DNA from: Methylobacterium sp. Leaf123
GTDB taxonomy: Bacteria > Pseudomonadota > Alphaproteobacteria > Rhizobiales > Beijerinckiaceae
Assembly: GCF_001423405.1 (NCBI RefSeq)
Contig: NZ_LMNS01000001.1
Span: 157,705 to 221,704 of the forward strand
Direction: 5' to 3'
Length of the DNA stretch: 64,000 bases
The translations under genes and the position numbers were made by a program. Below the pieces are notes generated by a model. It made no database searches, had not been told where the DNA came from, and saw only the letters and a list, made by a program, of their open reading frames with translations. Positions 1 through 10,890 of this stretch are shown piece after piece; position 1 is the stretch's first letter; each line of letters starts with the position of its first letter.

Positions 1-2217
<2,217 letters not shown>

Positions 2218-2316
2218 TCCGGTGAACGAAGTGCCCTGGCGCGGGAGATCGCGCCGGGGCAGCCTCGGCCGGGGCCGTTCCGGAACGCCCCATCAACGCG
2301 CCGGGAAGGCGTCTCG

Positions 2317-3102
2317 ATGAGGCGGATCGCGCTCACGCTCTGGACCGCATCCGTAACGCTGCTTCTGATCATGGGCCCGACAGACCCTTGTCTTGCGTTG
2401 CAGCGCATTCCCATCGACAACGAGCGGATGACTGCCGAGACGATCACCTACGCCATCGGAGACATCCACGGCTGTGCCGACCTGCTCGACCGCCTGCTGG
2501 AACGCATCGAGGCCCATGCGTCGGGGCGGGCCAGGAAACTCGTCTTCCTCGGCGACTACATCGATCGCGGCCCCGACAGCGCGCGGGTGATCGAGACCCT
2601 GCGCCGCCTGCAATGGCGCGAGCCGGAGGACGTGGTCTGCCTGATGGGCAACCACGAGGAGATGCTGCTGAAGAGCCTGCGCGAGCCCGGCGCCCTCGAT
2701 CACTGGGTCTTCAACGGCGGGGCCGAGACCCTCACCTCGTTCGGCGTCTCGGGGCCGGAAGAGTTGCCCGGCGAGATGCTCGACTGGATCGAGGCCCTGC
2801 CGACCCTCCACGAGGATGCGCAGCGGTGGTACGTCCATGCTGGCTTTCGCCCCGAGGGGGAGGTGCCGGACCCGGATCACCATAACCGGCTCTGGATCCG
2901 CGAGCCGTTCCTCTCCGAGGAGTATGATTTCGGCCGCCACGTCGTCCACGGCCACACGCCGCAGACCCGCGGCGGGCCGGAATGCCGCCGCTTCCGCACC
3001 AATCTCGACACGGGCGCGGTCTACGGCAACGCGCTGACCGCGGGCGTGTTTTCGCAGGCGCAGGGCCCGGCCCTGGAATTCCTGCGCGTGTCGGCGGGTT
3101 AA
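2317..3102 (+). CDS. PPP-family metallophosphoesterase (serine/threonine phosphatase-like)
   Basis: The protein has the calcineurin/PPP phosphatase signatures in order: GDIHG (D49, H51), GDYIDRG (D80), GNHEE (N112, H113) and a late HGH motif, which together bind two metal ions. Such bacterial enzymes dephosphorylate proteins or diadenosine tetraphosphate; the substrate cannot be told from sequence. The start at 2317 follows a GGAAGG ribosome site and would add a hydrophobic N-terminus that resembles a signal peptide. An internal ATG at 2428, giving a protein that begins just before the first motif, fits a cytosolic enzyme equally well. The gene lies 99 bases after clpB in the same direction, with no evidence that the functions are linked. 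Confidence 0.85.
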   Translation: MRRIALTLWTASVTLLLIMGPTDPCLALQRIPIDNERMTAETITYAIGDIHGCADLLDRLLERIEAHASGRARKLVFLGDYIDRGPDSARVIETLRRLQWREPEDVVCLMGNHEEMLLKSLREPGALDHWVFNGGAETLTSFGVSGPEELPGEMLDWIEALPTLHEDAQRWYVHAGFRPEGEVPDPDHHNRLWIREPFLSEEYDFGRHVVHGHTPQTRGGPECRRFRTNLDTGAVYGNALTAGVFSQAQGPALEFLRVSAG

Positions 3103-3229
3103 GCCGGCCCATCTCGATTTCTGTGAGCGTTGAGGTTTCGTCACCCGACCGGCTTGAACCCGGCGTCGGCTCCCTCTCTAACAAGGCTTAACCGCGACCG
3201 CTCGTGCCGCGGATGAGGAGCCGACGCCG

Positions 3230-4669
3230 ATGGATGCGCCCGCAGAGCCCCGCAAGCGGACCGAGGAGCGGGCCATGGCCCGCCTCGCACTCCGCTTCAC
3301 CGATTGGGCGGAGAAGTGGTTTCCCGACGCCTTCGTGTTCGTGGCCATCGCCGTCGTCATCGTGGCGTCGGCGGCGCTCATCAACGGCGCGCCGGTCCAG
3401 GCGGTGTCGAAGAGCTTCGGCGACGGGTTCTGGACCCTGATCCCCTTCACCATGCAGATGGTCTTCGTCACCATCGGCGGCTACGTGGTGGCGACCTCCG
3501 CCCCGATGCAGGCCCTGATCGACCGGATGGCGCTGGTGCCGAAGACCGGCCGCGGCGCGATCGGATATGTCGCGCTTGCCACCATGCTCTCCTCGCTCCT
3601 GAGTTGGGGCCTGAGCCTGATCTTCGGCGGCCTGCTCGCCCGCGCGCTCGCCCGGCGCACCGAATTGCGGATGGATTACCGCGCGGCCGGCGCTGCCGCC
3701 TATTTGGGCCTCGGCGCCACATGGGCGATGGGCCTGTCCTCGTCGGCGGCGCAGCTTCAGGCCAACCCGAAAAGCCTGCCGCCGGGCCTGTTGCCGATCA
3801 CCGGCGTGATCCCGTTCAGCGAGACGATCTTCCTGTGGCAGTCGATCCTGATCGCCGCCATCCTCGTGGTGATGTCGGCGCTGATCGCGCTCGCCTCCGC
3901 GCCGGGCCGCGAGACGGCGGTGACGGCGCAGGATCTCGGCGTCGATGTCTCCAAGCAGGAGGACAGCCTCGCCCCGCCCAAGCAGCCCGGCGAGTGGCTG
4001 GAGCACGCGCCCGTCCTGACGATCCTCATTGGCCTGCTGGCCGCGGGCTGGCTGATCCAGGAATTCGCGCGCCAGGATTGGATGATCGCGATCTCCAACC
4101 TCAACACCTACAACTTCCTGTTCCTGATGGCCGGCTTCGTGCTGCACTGGCGGCCCAAGCGCTTCCTGGCCGCGCTCTCCAAGGCGGTCCCGGCCACTGC
4201 CGGCATCCTGATCCAGTTCCCGTTCTACGCCGCCATCGCCGCGATCCTGACCGGCGCCAAGAACGCCGCCGGCCACAGCCTCTCGGACGTCATCGCCCAC
4301 GCCTTCGTGGCGATGAACACGCAAGGCAGCTTCCCGCTTGCGATGGGCGTCTACTCGGCGCTGCTCGGCTTCTTCATCCCCTCAGGCGGCGGCAAGTGGC
4401 TGTTGGAGGCGCCCTACGTGATGCAGGCGGCCAACGAGCTGAAGGTCCATCTCGGCTGGGCGGTGCAGGTCTACAATGCGGCCGAGGCGCTGCCGAACCT
4501 CATCAACCCGTTCTTCATGCTGCCGCTGCTCGGTATTTTGGGATTGAAGGCCCGCGATATCGTCGGCTTCAGCTTCCTTCAGCTCCTCGTCCACCTGCCG
4601 GTGGTGCTGTTCCTGCTCTGGGCGCTCGCCTTCACGCTGGAGTACCACCCGCCGGTGATGCCGGGGTAG
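3230..4669 (+). CDS. Short-chain fatty acid transporter, AtoE family
   Basis: This 479-residue polytopic membrane protein opens with a cytosolic stretch and then has about a dozen hydrophobic segments. The early stretch containing FTDWAEKWFPDAFVF and the glycine-rich segment FFIPSGGGKWLLEAP are typical of the AtoE/SCFA_trans family. AtoE of E. coli is linked to uptake of acetoacetate and short-chain fatty acids. A GAGGAG ribosome site lies about 12 bases before the ATG. The gene stands alone: it is convergent with the next gene, the two stop codons being 6 bases apart, and no acetoacetate CoA-transferase genes are nearby, so the physiological substrate is open. Confidence 0.85.
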   Translation: MDAPAEPRKRTEERAMARLALRFTDWAEKWFPDAFVFVAIAVVIVASAALINGAPVQAVSKSFGDGFWTLIPFTMQMVFVTIGGYVVATSAPMQALIDRMALVPKTGRGAIGYVALATMLSSLLSWGLSLIFGGLLARALARRTELRMDYRAAGAAAYLGLGATWAMGLSSSAAQLQANPKSLPPGLLPITGVIPFSETIFLWQSILIAAILVVMSALIALASAPGRETAVTAQDLGVDVSKQEDSLAPPKQPGEWLEHAPVLTILIGLLAAGWLIQEFARQDWMIAISNLNTYNFLFLMAGFVLHWRPKRFLAALSKAVPATAGILIQFPFYAAIAAILTGAKNAAGHSLSDVIAHAFVAMNTQGSFPLAMGVYSALLGFFIPSGGGKWLLEAPYVMQAANELKVHLGWAVQVYNAAEALPNLINPFFMLPLLGILGLKARDIVGFSFLQLLVHLPVVLFLLWALAFTLEYHPPVMPG

Positions 4670-4675
4670 TGAGAC

Positions 4676-5248
4676 CTACCGGCGGCCCTGTGGCGGGCCG
4701 CCCATCACGATGAGGCCGCTTGCCTCGTCGCCGCCGGTGGGAAGAATCGAGAAACTGACCGGGCGCAGAGGGCCGCTCTCATGGCCCGTGCTCGTCTCCG
4801 ACCAGAAGCTGGTGGCGAGCGGCGAGAACGCCTCCGCGATCCCGGCTTCCGTGAACCCTTCTTGGCGCGCCCGCGCGTCGATGCGCTGGAGAATGCCCTT
4901 CGTCCGCACGCCGAGCCGCGCCGGCAGGCCGTCGCGCAGGGCCGACCAGACGGTGAAGATGAGGCAGTGCCGGCCGTCGGCATCCTGCCCCCAGGAGGCG
5001 ACGTAGCGTGGGGATAACAGCTCGACCGCCTTCTCGCGGTCGGGTGCGCGAGGGGGAAGCTGATCGATCGCCTCCCGTGAGGCGGGCCGCGTCGCGAGCC
5101 CTTCGAACGGGGTGCGGCCGTGGCGGATGTAGCCGAGGCAATCCTCGAAGATCAGCCGCATCACCAGCGGCTCGTTCTCCTCGATCTCCACGGCGCGGGC
5201 GGGGAGCGCCGCGAGGCACAGGATGAGCAGAAGCCAGGATCGGAGCAT
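4676..5248 (-). CDS. Putative secreted protein of unknown function
   Basis: The 190-residue product starts with a clear Sec signal peptide (hydrophobic core LLLILCLAAL, cleavage expected after ARA at residue 19). The mature part holds two cysteines, in DCLGYIRHG and RHCLIFTVW, that could form a disulfide. I recognise no family. It is convergent with the AtoE-like gene and lies just downstream of the engB-DUF423 pair, 36 bases beyond the end of DUF423, so it begins about where that transcript would continue. Codon use looks native. Function is unknown; a periplasmic location is inferred from the signal peptide only. Confidence 0.7.
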   Translation of the reverse strand: MLRSWLLLILCLAALPARAVEIEENEPLVMRLIFEDCLGYIRHGRTPFEGLATRPASREAIDQLPPRAPDREKAVELLSPRYVASWGQDADGRHCLIFTVWSALRDGLPARLGVRTKGILQRIDARARQEGFTEAGIAEAFSPLATSFWSETSTGHESGPLRPVSFSILPTGGDEASGLIVMGGPPQGRR

Positions 5249-5284
5249 GCCGGCTCTCCCTCGGGTTCCCCGCCGGGTGCGGCC

Positions 5285-5656
5285 TCAGCGCCGGGCCGGC
5301 ACCAGCATCGCAATGGCCGCGAGGAGCCAGCCGGCCATCAGAACGACGCCACCGCTCGGGGCTGCCATGGGAAACAGCGGCGTGCCTGTCAGCGCGCGGA
5401 GAGCGAGATCGCCCGAGAACAGCGCGAGGCCGATGAGCAGGGCCGCCGCGGCGAGACGGGCGAGACCGGCACGGATGAAGCCGGTCGCAGCCAGGCCCGT
5501 GAGTGCCAGCACGGCAGGGGCGTGGAACAGCAGGAACTGTGCGGCGGTCTTCAGCGTCTCGCCGCCGCTGGTATGCGCGGCGGCGGCACTCGCCGCGACA
5601 CCGAGCCCGCCGGCGAGGGCCGCGAGCGCGGCGAGACCACGGTCGAGGCCGGTCAT
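5285..5656 (-). CDS. DUF423 family small membrane protein
   Basis: The 123-residue protein has four hydrophobic segments and the DUF423 (YgdD-type) pattern: an early Gly/Ala-rich helix, [14 protein letters not shown], a central [12 protein letters not shown] and a final [18 protein letters not shown] segment. The family sits in the inner membrane and its role is not established. Its ATG (5656-5654) overlaps the engB stop (5655-5653) as ATGA, so the two genes are probably translationally coupled. In many Rhizobiales argB follows engB; here DUF423 takes that place. Confidence 0.85.
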   Translation of the reverse strand: MTGLDRGLAALAALAGGLGVAASAAAAHTSGGETLKTAAQFLLFHAPAVLALTGLAATGFIRAGLARLAAAALLIGLALFSGDLALRALTGTPLFPMAAPSGGVVLMAGWLLAAIAMLVPARR

Positions 5657-6312
5657 TCGCCGCGTTCCTGCAACAGCCGGGCGATGCTGGCGCGCAGCTC
5701 CGCCACGCCGCGGTCGTCGCGGCTCGAGGTCAGCAGCACTTCGGGATAGGCCGCCGGGCGCTTGGCCAGCGCCTCATGGATGCCGGCGATGCGCCGGTCG
5801 ATCTCGGCCTTCTTCAGCGCGTCGCCCTTGGTCAGCACGATCTGATAGGAGACCGCCGCCTTATCGAGCCCGTCGAGCAGATCGGTGTCGATCTCCTTGA
5901 GGCCGTGCCGGGAATCGATCAGCAGGTAGACGCGGGCGAGGTTCGACCGACCCTTGAGATAGGCGTGGATCAGCTTGGTCCAGGCCTCGACCTTGGCCTT
6001 CTCCACCGCCGCGTAGCCGTAGCCCGGCATGTCGACGAGGGTCAGGCGCTCGCCGATCCGGAAGAAGTTGAGCTGCTGGGTGCGCCCCGGCGTGTGCGAG
6101 GTCCGCGCGAGCGTGTTGCGCCCGGTCAGGGCGTTGACGAGGCTCGACTTGCCGACATTGGAGCGGCCGGCAAAGGCAATCTCGACACCCTCCATCGGCG
6201 GCAACGCCCCGAGGGCCGGGGCCGCGGTGGCGAAGTCCGCGCTACCGGCAAACAGCAGGCGCCCGGCTTCGAGCAGTTCGGGGGAGGGGGCGTCTGTGGG
6301 GTCGTCGGTCAT
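5653..6312 (-). CDS. engB: Ribosome biogenesis GTP-binding protein EngB/YsxC
   Basis: The 219-residue protein is a TRAFAC-class GTPase with G1 GRSNVGKS (residues 49-56), G3 DMPGYG (94-99) and G4 TKGD (161-164). It assists late assembly of the large ribosomal subunit and is normally essential. I chose the ATG at 6312, giving MTDDP; a longer frame reaches 6387 but would translate a GC-rich palindrome just upstream. It follows yidC in the same direction after a repeat-rich gap of about 240 bases, in the usual rnpA-yidC-engB neighbourhood of alphaproteobacteria. Confidence 0.95.
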   Translation of the reverse strand: MTDDPTDAPSPELLEAGRLLFAGSADFATAAPALGALPPMEGVEIAFAGRSNVGKSSLVNALTGRNTLARTSHTPGRTQQLNFFRIGERLTLVDMPGYGYAAVEKAKVEAWTKLIHAYLKGRSNLARVYLLIDSRHGLKEIDTDLLDGLDKAAVSYQIVLTKGDALKKAEIDRRIAGIHEALAKRPAAYPEVLLTSSRDDRGVAELRASIARLLQERGE

Positions 6313-6328
6313 GAGGCTGCGCGCTTCT

Positions 6329-6352
6329 TCCCCCCTTGCGGGCAAGGGGAGG
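6329..6352. repeat. GC-rich palindrome (CCCCTTGC/GCAAGGGG)
   Basis: Arms CCCCTTGC (6332-6339) and GCAAGGGG (6342-6349) form a short perfect hairpin just upstream of the engB start. It resembles the C-run/G-run hairpins at 14121-14250 and 24231-24270 and may be a dispersed intergenic repeat. Confidence 0.45.
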
Positions 6353-6416
6353 GCTGGGGGGATGCCGGCCGATGCTCGGCGATGCATTTCGCACCGCCAT
6401 CGGCCTCGTCCCCGCT

Positions 6417-6465
6417 AGAGCATCGTCCCGAAAGGCGGTGGCCGGCTTCCGGACAACAAGGATGC
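6417..6465. repeat. Dispersed palindromic element, copy 1
   Basis: The element begins AGAGCATCGTCCCGAAAGG, has a GGTGGCCGGC centre, and ends in GGATGC, so that GCATC at the left pairs with GATGC at the right. The same core (CCGAAAGG, then CCGGC, then a TTCCGG or TTTCGG return) occurs at 13040-13080, 17255-17300 and 42278-42318. All copies lie outside genes. It resembles palindromes that are common between genes in Rhizobiales genomes. Confidence 0.7.
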
Positions 6466-6476
6466 AAAAACAAGTG

Positions 6477-6521
6477 CCGAGAGCGCCGTCCCGGATCTGA
6501 TATCCAGGACGACGCTCTCGG
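6477..6521 (-). terminator. Hairpin terminator after yidC
   Basis: Fifteen-base arms 6477-6491 and 6507-6521 pair with a single mismatch (CCGAGAGCG against CGCTCTCGG, CGTCC against GGACG). The hairpin lies 36 bases past the yidC stop on the leftward strand. It lacks a strong T run, so it may act as a 3' end stabiliser or a Rho-assisted terminator. Confidence 0.55.
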
Positions 6522-6556
6522 AGATGAGGTCGGCGCTCGAAGGGCGAGCGTCAGAC

Positions 6557-8407
6557 TCAGCCCTTGGCGGCGGCGCTCTTGTTGCCGCGTTTGAACATGC
6601 CCTTGAGGTTGTCCCACAACTCCACCTTCACGCCGTTGCGGCGCATGATGACGTATTGCTGGATCACCGAGAGGGTGTTGTTCCAGGCCCAGTAGATCAC
6701 GAGGCCGGCGGGGAACGAGCCGAGCATGAAGGTGAACACGATCGGCATGAAGGCGAAGACCTGCGCCTGGACCGGGTCCGGCGGCGCGGGGTTCATCTTC
6801 ATCTGGATGAACATCGTGATGCCCATGATGATCGGCCACACGCCCAGATGGATCGGGATGTACTCGGGCGGCGTGAACGGAAGCAGGCCGAACAGGTTGA
6901 CGATGCTCGTCGGATCGGGCGCGGCGAGGTCCTGAATCCATCCGAAGAACGGCGCGTGCCGCATCTCGATGGTGATGAACAGCACCTTGTAGAGCGCGAA
7001 GAAGACCGGGATCTGGATCAGCACCGGCCAGCAGCCGGCAACCGGATTGATCTTCTCCTTCTTGTACAGCTCCATCATCGCCTGTTGCTGCTTCACCCGG
7101 TCGTCCTTGTAGCGCTCCCGGATGGAGGTCATCTCCGGCTGCACGGCCTTCATCTTGGCCATGGAGACGTAGGAGCGGTTGGCGATCGGCAGGAAGAACA
7201 GCTTCAGGATCAGCGTCACGAGCAGGATCGAGACGCCGAAATTGCCCAGCAGGTGGAAGAAGAAGTCGAGCGCCCGGAACATCGGCTTGGTCAGGAACCA
7301 GAACCAGCCCCAGTCGATCATCAGGTCGAACTGCTTGATGCCGAGCTCGCGCTCGTAGGCGTTGATCTGGTTGACCTCCTTGGCGCCCGCGAACAGGCGC
7401 TGCGTCGTCGTCGACGACGCGTTCGGCGCCACGGTGACGGCGTCACCGCGCACGGAGGTCTGGTAGATCTTGGTCGCGCCGTCGGTGCGCTCGGTGAACG
7501 CGCCGGTGAAGGGCTTGTTCTGCTCCGGGATCGCGGCGGCGGCCCAGTACTTGTCGGTGATGCCGACCCAGCCGCCGGTCACGTTCGTCCAGGCCTTGCC
7601 CTGCGTGGCGGCGCCGCCATAGGCCGGCTCCTTGCCGACCTTGTCGTAGGTGTATTCCTGCAGGCCGTCAGCGCCGAAGACGCCGATCAGGCCTTCGTGC
7701 AGGACGTAGTAGCCCTGGGTCTGCGGCTTACCCCAGCGCGAGACGAGGCTGTAGGGATAGAGCGTCACCGGGTTGGCCGAGGTGTTCTCCACCTCGTCGC
7801 GCACCGTGAACATGAACTTGTCGTCGACGGCGACGATGCGCTTGAAGACGAGGCCCTGGCCATTCTCCCAGGTCAGCGTCAGCGGCCGTCCGGGCGCCAG
7901 CAGGTCGCCATCCGCCTTCCAGAGGGTGTCGGCGTTGGGCAGTGGGCCCGCATTGGCGCCGACCCAGCCGAACTCGGCATAGTACGGGTTGGCGGTACCG
8001 GTGGGCGAGAGCAGCACGATGCGCGGGCTCTCGTCGCTGACGGTCTCGTGGTAGTTCTTCAGGCTCACATCGTCGATGCGCGCGCCCTTGAGGCCGATCG
8101 AGCCGTAGAGGGCCGGCGTGTCGATGCGGACGCGCGCGGAACGGGCCAGCGCGTCCTCGCGGGAGACGGGCCCCTGCGCCGCGGCGCCCGGCAGCGTGCC
8201 GGGAGCGGGCGCGTTGGGGCTGCCCTCGCGCGGGCTCGGCGACGGGATGCCGTCGGCCGTCTGCGGCGTGCCCGTCTGTGCGGTCTGGCTCTGCGCCGCC
8301 TGTCGCTGCCGCTCGCTGGCCGGCCCGGTGACGAAGTAATGCCAGCCAAGCAGGACCACCAGCGACAAGGCGATGGCGACGAACATGTTCGTCTTGTCGT
8401 TACCCAT
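6557..8407 (-). CDS. yidC: Membrane protein insertase YidC
   Basis: The 616-residue product has an N-terminal transmembrane segment ([18 protein letters not shown]), a Gln/Pro-rich linker, a large periplasmic beta domain typical of Gram-negative YidC, and the conserved C-terminal insertase region with five membrane helices (for example [20 protein letters not shown]). YidC inserts and folds inner-membrane proteins alone or with SecYEG. Start ATG 8407-8405 overlaps the end of rnpA, whose stop lies inside the first yidC codons, so translation is likely coupled. A longer frame up to 8473 would only read into rnpA. Confidence 0.97.
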   Translation of the reverse strand: MGNDKTNMFVAIALSLVVLLGWHYFVTGPASERQRQAAQSQTAQTGTPQTADGIPSPSPREGSPNAPAPGTLPGAAAQGPVSREDALARSARVRIDTPALYGSIGLKGARIDDVSLKNYHETVSDESPRIVLLSPTGTANPYYAEFGWVGANAGPLPNADTLWKADGDLLAPGRPLTLTWENGQGLVFKRIVAVDDKFMFTVRDEVENTSANPVTLYPYSLVSRWGKPQTQGYYVLHEGLIGVFGADGLQEYTYDKVGKEPAYGGAATQGKAWTNVTGGWVGITDKYWAAAAIPEQNKPFTGAFTERTDGATKIYQTSVRGDAVTVAPNASSTTTQRLFAGAKEVNQINAYERELGIKQFDLMIDWGWFWFLTKPMFRALDFFFHLLGNFGVSILLVTLILKLFFLPIANRSYVSMAKMKAVQPEMTSIRERYKDDRVKQQQAMMELYKKEKINPVAGCWPVLIQIPVFFALYKVLFITIEMRHAPFFGWIQDLAAPDPTSIVNLFGLLPFTPPEYIPIHLGVWPIIMGITMFIQMKMNPAPPDPVQAQVFAFMPIVFTFMLGSFPAGLVIYWAWNNTLSVIQQYVIMRRNGVKVELWDNLKGMFKRGNKSAAAKG

Positions 8408-8897
8408 CGGTCGATCCGTCAGGCGCTTTCGATGTGGGGGGAAGGGGCGGAGTGCCGCCCACCGGCGCACCACGCCCGGAGCGGGAGCCTCCGCGTCGCG
8501 GCGAGTTCGGCCGGGCGGTGTCGCCGGAGCGCGGCGTGGCCGGGCGCGTCACCGAATGGAGCGCGCGGCGCAGATCCGCGACGAGGCTGTCGAACGGGGC
8601 GTCGAGGGCAGGGCGTCGGGCGATTACCACGACATCCGCTCCGATCGCAGGCGCATCCGCCGCCACGGCGGCGACGGCGCTGCGCAGGCGTCGCCGTATC
8701 CGGTTGCGTTCGGTCGCATGCCCTACGCGCTTGGTGATGGTGAAGCCGAGGAAGAGGCCCTCGGCGGTCGCGCCGTCGCGCGTCTCGCCCGGATCGCGCA
8801 GGCGCCCTTGGGCGCTCATGCGTTCCGTATGAAAGCGCCGGCCCTGGGCGGCTGCCAGGAAATCCGGGCGCCGCCGGAGACGTCCGATCGTCGGCAC
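8400..8897 (-). CDS. rnpA: Ribonuclease P protein component
   Basis: The protein starts with GTG (8897-8895) and shows the family pattern [30 protein letters not shown] (the RNR motif that contacts the P RNA) and the following helix. It matures the 5' ends of tRNAs together with the RNase P RNA, which is not in this window. At 165 residues it is longer than the usual 110-130 because of a Pro/Gly/Ser/Arg-rich tail after about residue 115, which looks disordered. It lies between rpmH and yidC, the classical order, and overlaps yidC by 8 bases. Confidence 0.95.
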   Translation of the reverse strand: MPTIGRLRRRPDFLAAAQGRRFHTERMSAQGRLRDPGETRDGATAEGLFLGFTITKRVGHATERNRIRRRLRSAVAAVAADAPAIGADVVVIARRPALDAPFDSLVADLRRALHSVTRPATPRSGDTARPNSPRRGGSRSGRGAPVGGTPPLPPTSKAPDGSTDG

Positions 8898-8972
8898 GGG
8901 CGCTCCGATCCCGATTCGCGGGCTCGTGTTGCGAGAGGCGGCGTCGCGCGAAGGGCGGCGCCGCGGGACGTA

Positions 8973-9107
8973 TCAGGCCGAGAGGCGCTTGCGGCCGTGC
9001 GCGCGGCGGGCCGCGATGACCTTGCGGCCGCCGGCGGTGGCCATGCGGGCGCGGAAGCCGTGGCGGCGCTTCCGAACGAGCTTGCTGGGCTGATAGGTTC
9101 TCTTCAT
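8973..9107 (-). CDS. rpmH: 50S ribosomal protein L34
   Basis: The 44-residue protein [18 protein letters not shown]...[18 protein letters not shown] matches L34 over its full length. The ATG is at 9107-9105. It is the first gene of the rpmH-rnpA-yidC run; a good sigma-70 promoter lies about 130 bases upstream (9241-9269). A longer in-frame reading to 9269 has no support. Confidence 0.98.
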   Translation of the reverse strand: MKRTYQPSKLVRKRRHGFRARMATAGGRKVIAARRAHGRKRLSA

Positions 9108-9240
9108 GGTCGGTCTCCGGCGGCCGAGGTATCGACCCGGCGGCGCTGCCGATGAGCGCGCGGACCGTGCGTGAACCTCGAAATGGGATCTGCAAACGCG
9201 AAGGGCGCCCGGAACGGGGCGCCGCTTCGCAATGGCGCGG

Positions 9241-9269
9241 CTTATGGCGGAGGGGGCGCCGCAAGTCAA
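9241..9269 (-). promoter_or_regulatory. Sigma-70 promoter of rpmH-rnpA-yidC
   Basis: On the leftward strand TTGACT (9269-9264) and CATAAG (9246-9241) are 17 bases apart, close to the alphaproteobacterial consensus. The expected start near 9234 gives a leader of about 125 bases. That leader carries a GC hairpin at 9204-9223 (GGCGCCC, loop, GGGCGCC) that might tune expression. Confidence 0.6.
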
Positions 9270-9442
9270 TGACGGCGCCCGGCCCGTGACGCCACCGTCA
9301 GCCGGTGCGCTGCCCTGAGCGATTTCGATGCCGATTCGACCGGTCGTGTTGGCTATCGAACCGCAACTCTGCGTTCGCGCCTGTCCCGATTTGGGTCTTC
9401 GCGAGCGTAGGCCGTTGATTCTCGCAGGCCGTGGCTGGGCTC

Positions 9443-9458
9443 TTAACGCGGCGTTAAC
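9443..9458 (+). promoter_or_regulatory. Perfect CtrA-binding box (TTAA-N7-TTAAC)
   Basis: TTAA at 9443-9446, seven bases, then TTAAC at 9454-9458 match the Caulobacter CtrA consensus exactly. A GANTC site, the CcrM methylation target, lies at 9417-9421. The box overlaps the -35 position of a promoter whose -10 would be TTCTAC (9466-9471), the arrangement seen in CtrA-activated promoters. The next features are a candidate small RNA and rcdA. The match is seen in the sequence; function is inferred. Confidence 0.6.
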
Positions 9459-9477
9459 CTTTCCGTTCTACAAAGAA

Positions 9478-9584
9478 GCACATCCAGATTGTCTGGATCC
9501 TGATTGGGATCTCTTTCCAGTCTGATTGATGCCTCCCTGTAAGACTCACGAAAGCCGCTCCTCTCGGGGCGGCTTCTTTTTTTG
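9478..9584 (+). ncRNA. Candidate Hfq-type small RNA
   Basis: About 107 bases lie between a CtrA-box promoter and a strong intrinsic terminator, with no convincing protein frame. The 5' part holds a perfect 7-bp hairpin (ATCCAGA 9482-9488, TCTGGAT 9492-9498). An unpaired pyrimidine-rich stretch follows, with CCTCCC (9532-9537) resembling an anti-Shine-Dalgarno seed. The 3' end is a terminator hairpin with a T7 tail. This layout resembles trans-acting small RNAs of Rhizobiales (alpha-r families, AbcR type), but I cannot assign a family. Ends are estimated from the -10 box and terminator. Confidence 0.5.
9552..9583 (+). terminator. Intrinsic terminator of the candidate small RNA
   Basis: AAGCCGCTCC (9552-9561) pairs with GGGGCGGCTT (9566-9575) around a TCTC loop with one G-T wobble, and is followed by C and seven T residues. 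It is the clearest Rho-independent terminator on the rightward strand here, and no annotated gene ends just before it, which supports a separate small transcript. Confidence 0.8.
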
Positions 9585-9765
9585 CCTCTGGGCGCATGCG
9601 CAGCGCCGCGCTCGCGGGCGTCGTGCCGGCCGGCGCCATTAACCTTAAAAAGACGTGAACCTCCTTTCGGCTCGCGTTCGGCGCTACACTTGCCCCACTG
9701 GCCGCATTCGCACCGACATCGTCCCGATCCGGGGCAGATGGTTCGCTGGCGGTACAGGAGGCAGG

Positions 9766-10299
9766 ATGACCGAGTTCGACGTGACGTTCCGGGACGATCG
9801 CGAGTGGGTGAGCTTCGGCGAGTCCTACGTGACCTCGGAAGGCTTCAAGACCCTGTTCCGCGAGGGCATGCTGCTGGTCGAGGAGACCGCGGCCTATCTC
9901 GACGGGGAAGGGCGCTCTGAATCGCGGCTGATCTCCCGCGATGCCACGCTCGCTTATGCCAGCGAGAGCATGCGCCTTACGACCCGGCTGATGCAGATCG
10001 CCTCATGGCTGCTGGTGCAGCGCGCGGTCTCCGAGGGTGAGATCTCGCTGGTGCAGGCCCAGGAAGAGAAGACCCGCGTCAAGCTCGCCGAGCCGGAGCG
10101 CGCTTTGCCCGATGCCGGCGAGGCCTTCACCGACCTGCCGCTGCGGCTTCAGGATCTTGTGCGCCGCTCGCGCCGCCTGCACACGCGCATCCTCCACCTC
10201 GATGCGCTGATCAGCGAGGATCGCCCTGCTCCGATGCCGCGGGAAAGCCCGGTGACCGCCCAGTTCGGCCGTCTGCGCGCCGCGTTCGGCGGAGAGTAG
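9766..10299 (+). CDS. rcdA: RcdA / DUF1465 family regulator of CtrA degradation
   Basis: The 177-residue protein matches the DUF1465 family: TFREGMLLVEETAAYLDG-like early helix, then ASESMRLTTRLMQIASWLLVQ and RAVSEGEISL. In Caulobacter RcdA is an adaptor that helps deliver CtrA to ClpXP at the pole. The surface that binds CpdR and cargo cannot be judged here. ATG 9766 follows AGGAGGC at an ideal distance; a longer frame from 9655 is unlikely. The gene lies 180 bases after the candidate small RNA with the CtrA box, and a TTAACC half-site is at 9639-9644, suggesting cell-cycle control. It is convergent with rpmE. Confidence 0.85.
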   Translation: MTEFDVTFRDDREWVSFGESYVTSEGFKTLFREGMLLVEETAAYLDGEGRSESRLISRDATLAYASESMRLTTRLMQIASWLLVQRAVSEGEISLVQAQEEKTRVKLAEPERALPDAGEAFTDLPLRLQDLVRRSRRLHTRILHLDALISEDRPAPMPRESPVTAQFGRLRAAFGGE

Positions 10300-10570
10300 T
10301 TTTTTGATGTCTCCGCCCCGATCCGGCCCGCATTCCGGGCTGGATCCGGAGCGCGACACGCTTGCCGCGCGGCATAGGGCGCGCGGGCTGATGCCCCGAC
10401 CCGGATTTTTCGAGCCAAATTATTTTGGCCGAATCGCTTTGCCGTTCGGCCGGCAGCAGGGGCGCAGGCCGTTGGCCGCGCGTCGTCGCCCGATGGTGCG
10501 GATGTGGTTCAGCCTGCCGCCCGATCCGCCGACACCGCCCGCGCGGGCTTTTCCGTCAGATCGTCCGCAC
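10300..10570. other. Intergenic stretch with no gene seen
   Basis: Between the stop of rcdA and the rpmE terminator I see only GC-rich sequence. It contains an inverted GATCCGG/CCGGATC pair near 10320-10350 and an AT-rich patch near 10410-10430. Frames that cross it have no family resemblance or plausible start. Confidence 0.5.
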
Positions 10571-10600
10571 AAACGAAAACGGCGCCGCAAGCGGCGCCGT
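10571..10600 (-). terminator. Intrinsic terminator of rpmE
   Basis: On the leftward strand ACGGCGCCGC and GCGGCGCCGT form a 10-bp stem (within 10579-10600) followed by TTTTCGTTT. It lies 36 bases after the rpmE stop. Confidence 0.75.
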
Positions 10601-10635
10601 CTGGTCGATTCGGGCTCGCGCCCAAATCCGAACAA

Positions 10636-10890
10636 TCACTTCTTGCCGAAGCCGAGGCCGCCGAAGCGCGAGTTGAAGCGCGAGACGCGCCCGCCGCGAT
10701 CCAGCATCTTCTGCTCGCCGCCGGTCCAGGCCGGGTGCGTAGAGGGGTCGATGTCCAGGTTCAGGACGTCGCCTTCCTTGCCGTAGGTCGAGCGGGTCTT
10801 GTAGTCGGAGCCATCGGTCATCACGACCTTGATGAAGTGGTAGTCGGGGTGCTCGGTCCCCTTGGCCTTGGCGGCCTCGTTCTTTGCCAT
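10636..10890 (-). CDS. rpmE: 50S ribosomal protein L31
   Basis: The 84-residue protein [19 protein letters not shown]...[23 protein letters not shown]...[13 protein letters not shown] is L31. It lacks the CxxC zinc motif, so it is the cysteine-free form usual in alphaproteobacteria. ATG 10890-10888 follows a CAGGA ribosome site; the longer frame to 10929 is rejected. The neighbours rcdA/DUF1465 and an ABC exporter are common around rpmE in Rhizobiales. Confidence 0.96.
   Translation of the reverse strand: MAKNEAAKAKGTEHPDYHFIKVVMTDGSDYKTRSTYGKEGDVLNLDIDPSTHPAWTGGEQKMLDRGGRVSRFNSRFGGLGFGKK

Noticed and set aside
2293..3144. Long leftward frame opposite the phosphatase gene
   Set aside because: It mirrors the codon pattern of the real gene and has no family features; similar antisense frames occur opposite almost every gene here because of high GC.
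9328..9525. 65-codon rightward frame before the small RNA
   Set aside because: No ribosome site, no conservation pattern, and it spans the CtrA box and promoter of the small RNA.
10304..10786. 160-codon rightward frame over the rpmE terminator
   Set aside because: It crosses the terminator and the rpmE coding region in antisense, with Arg/Pro-rich non-protein-like composition.
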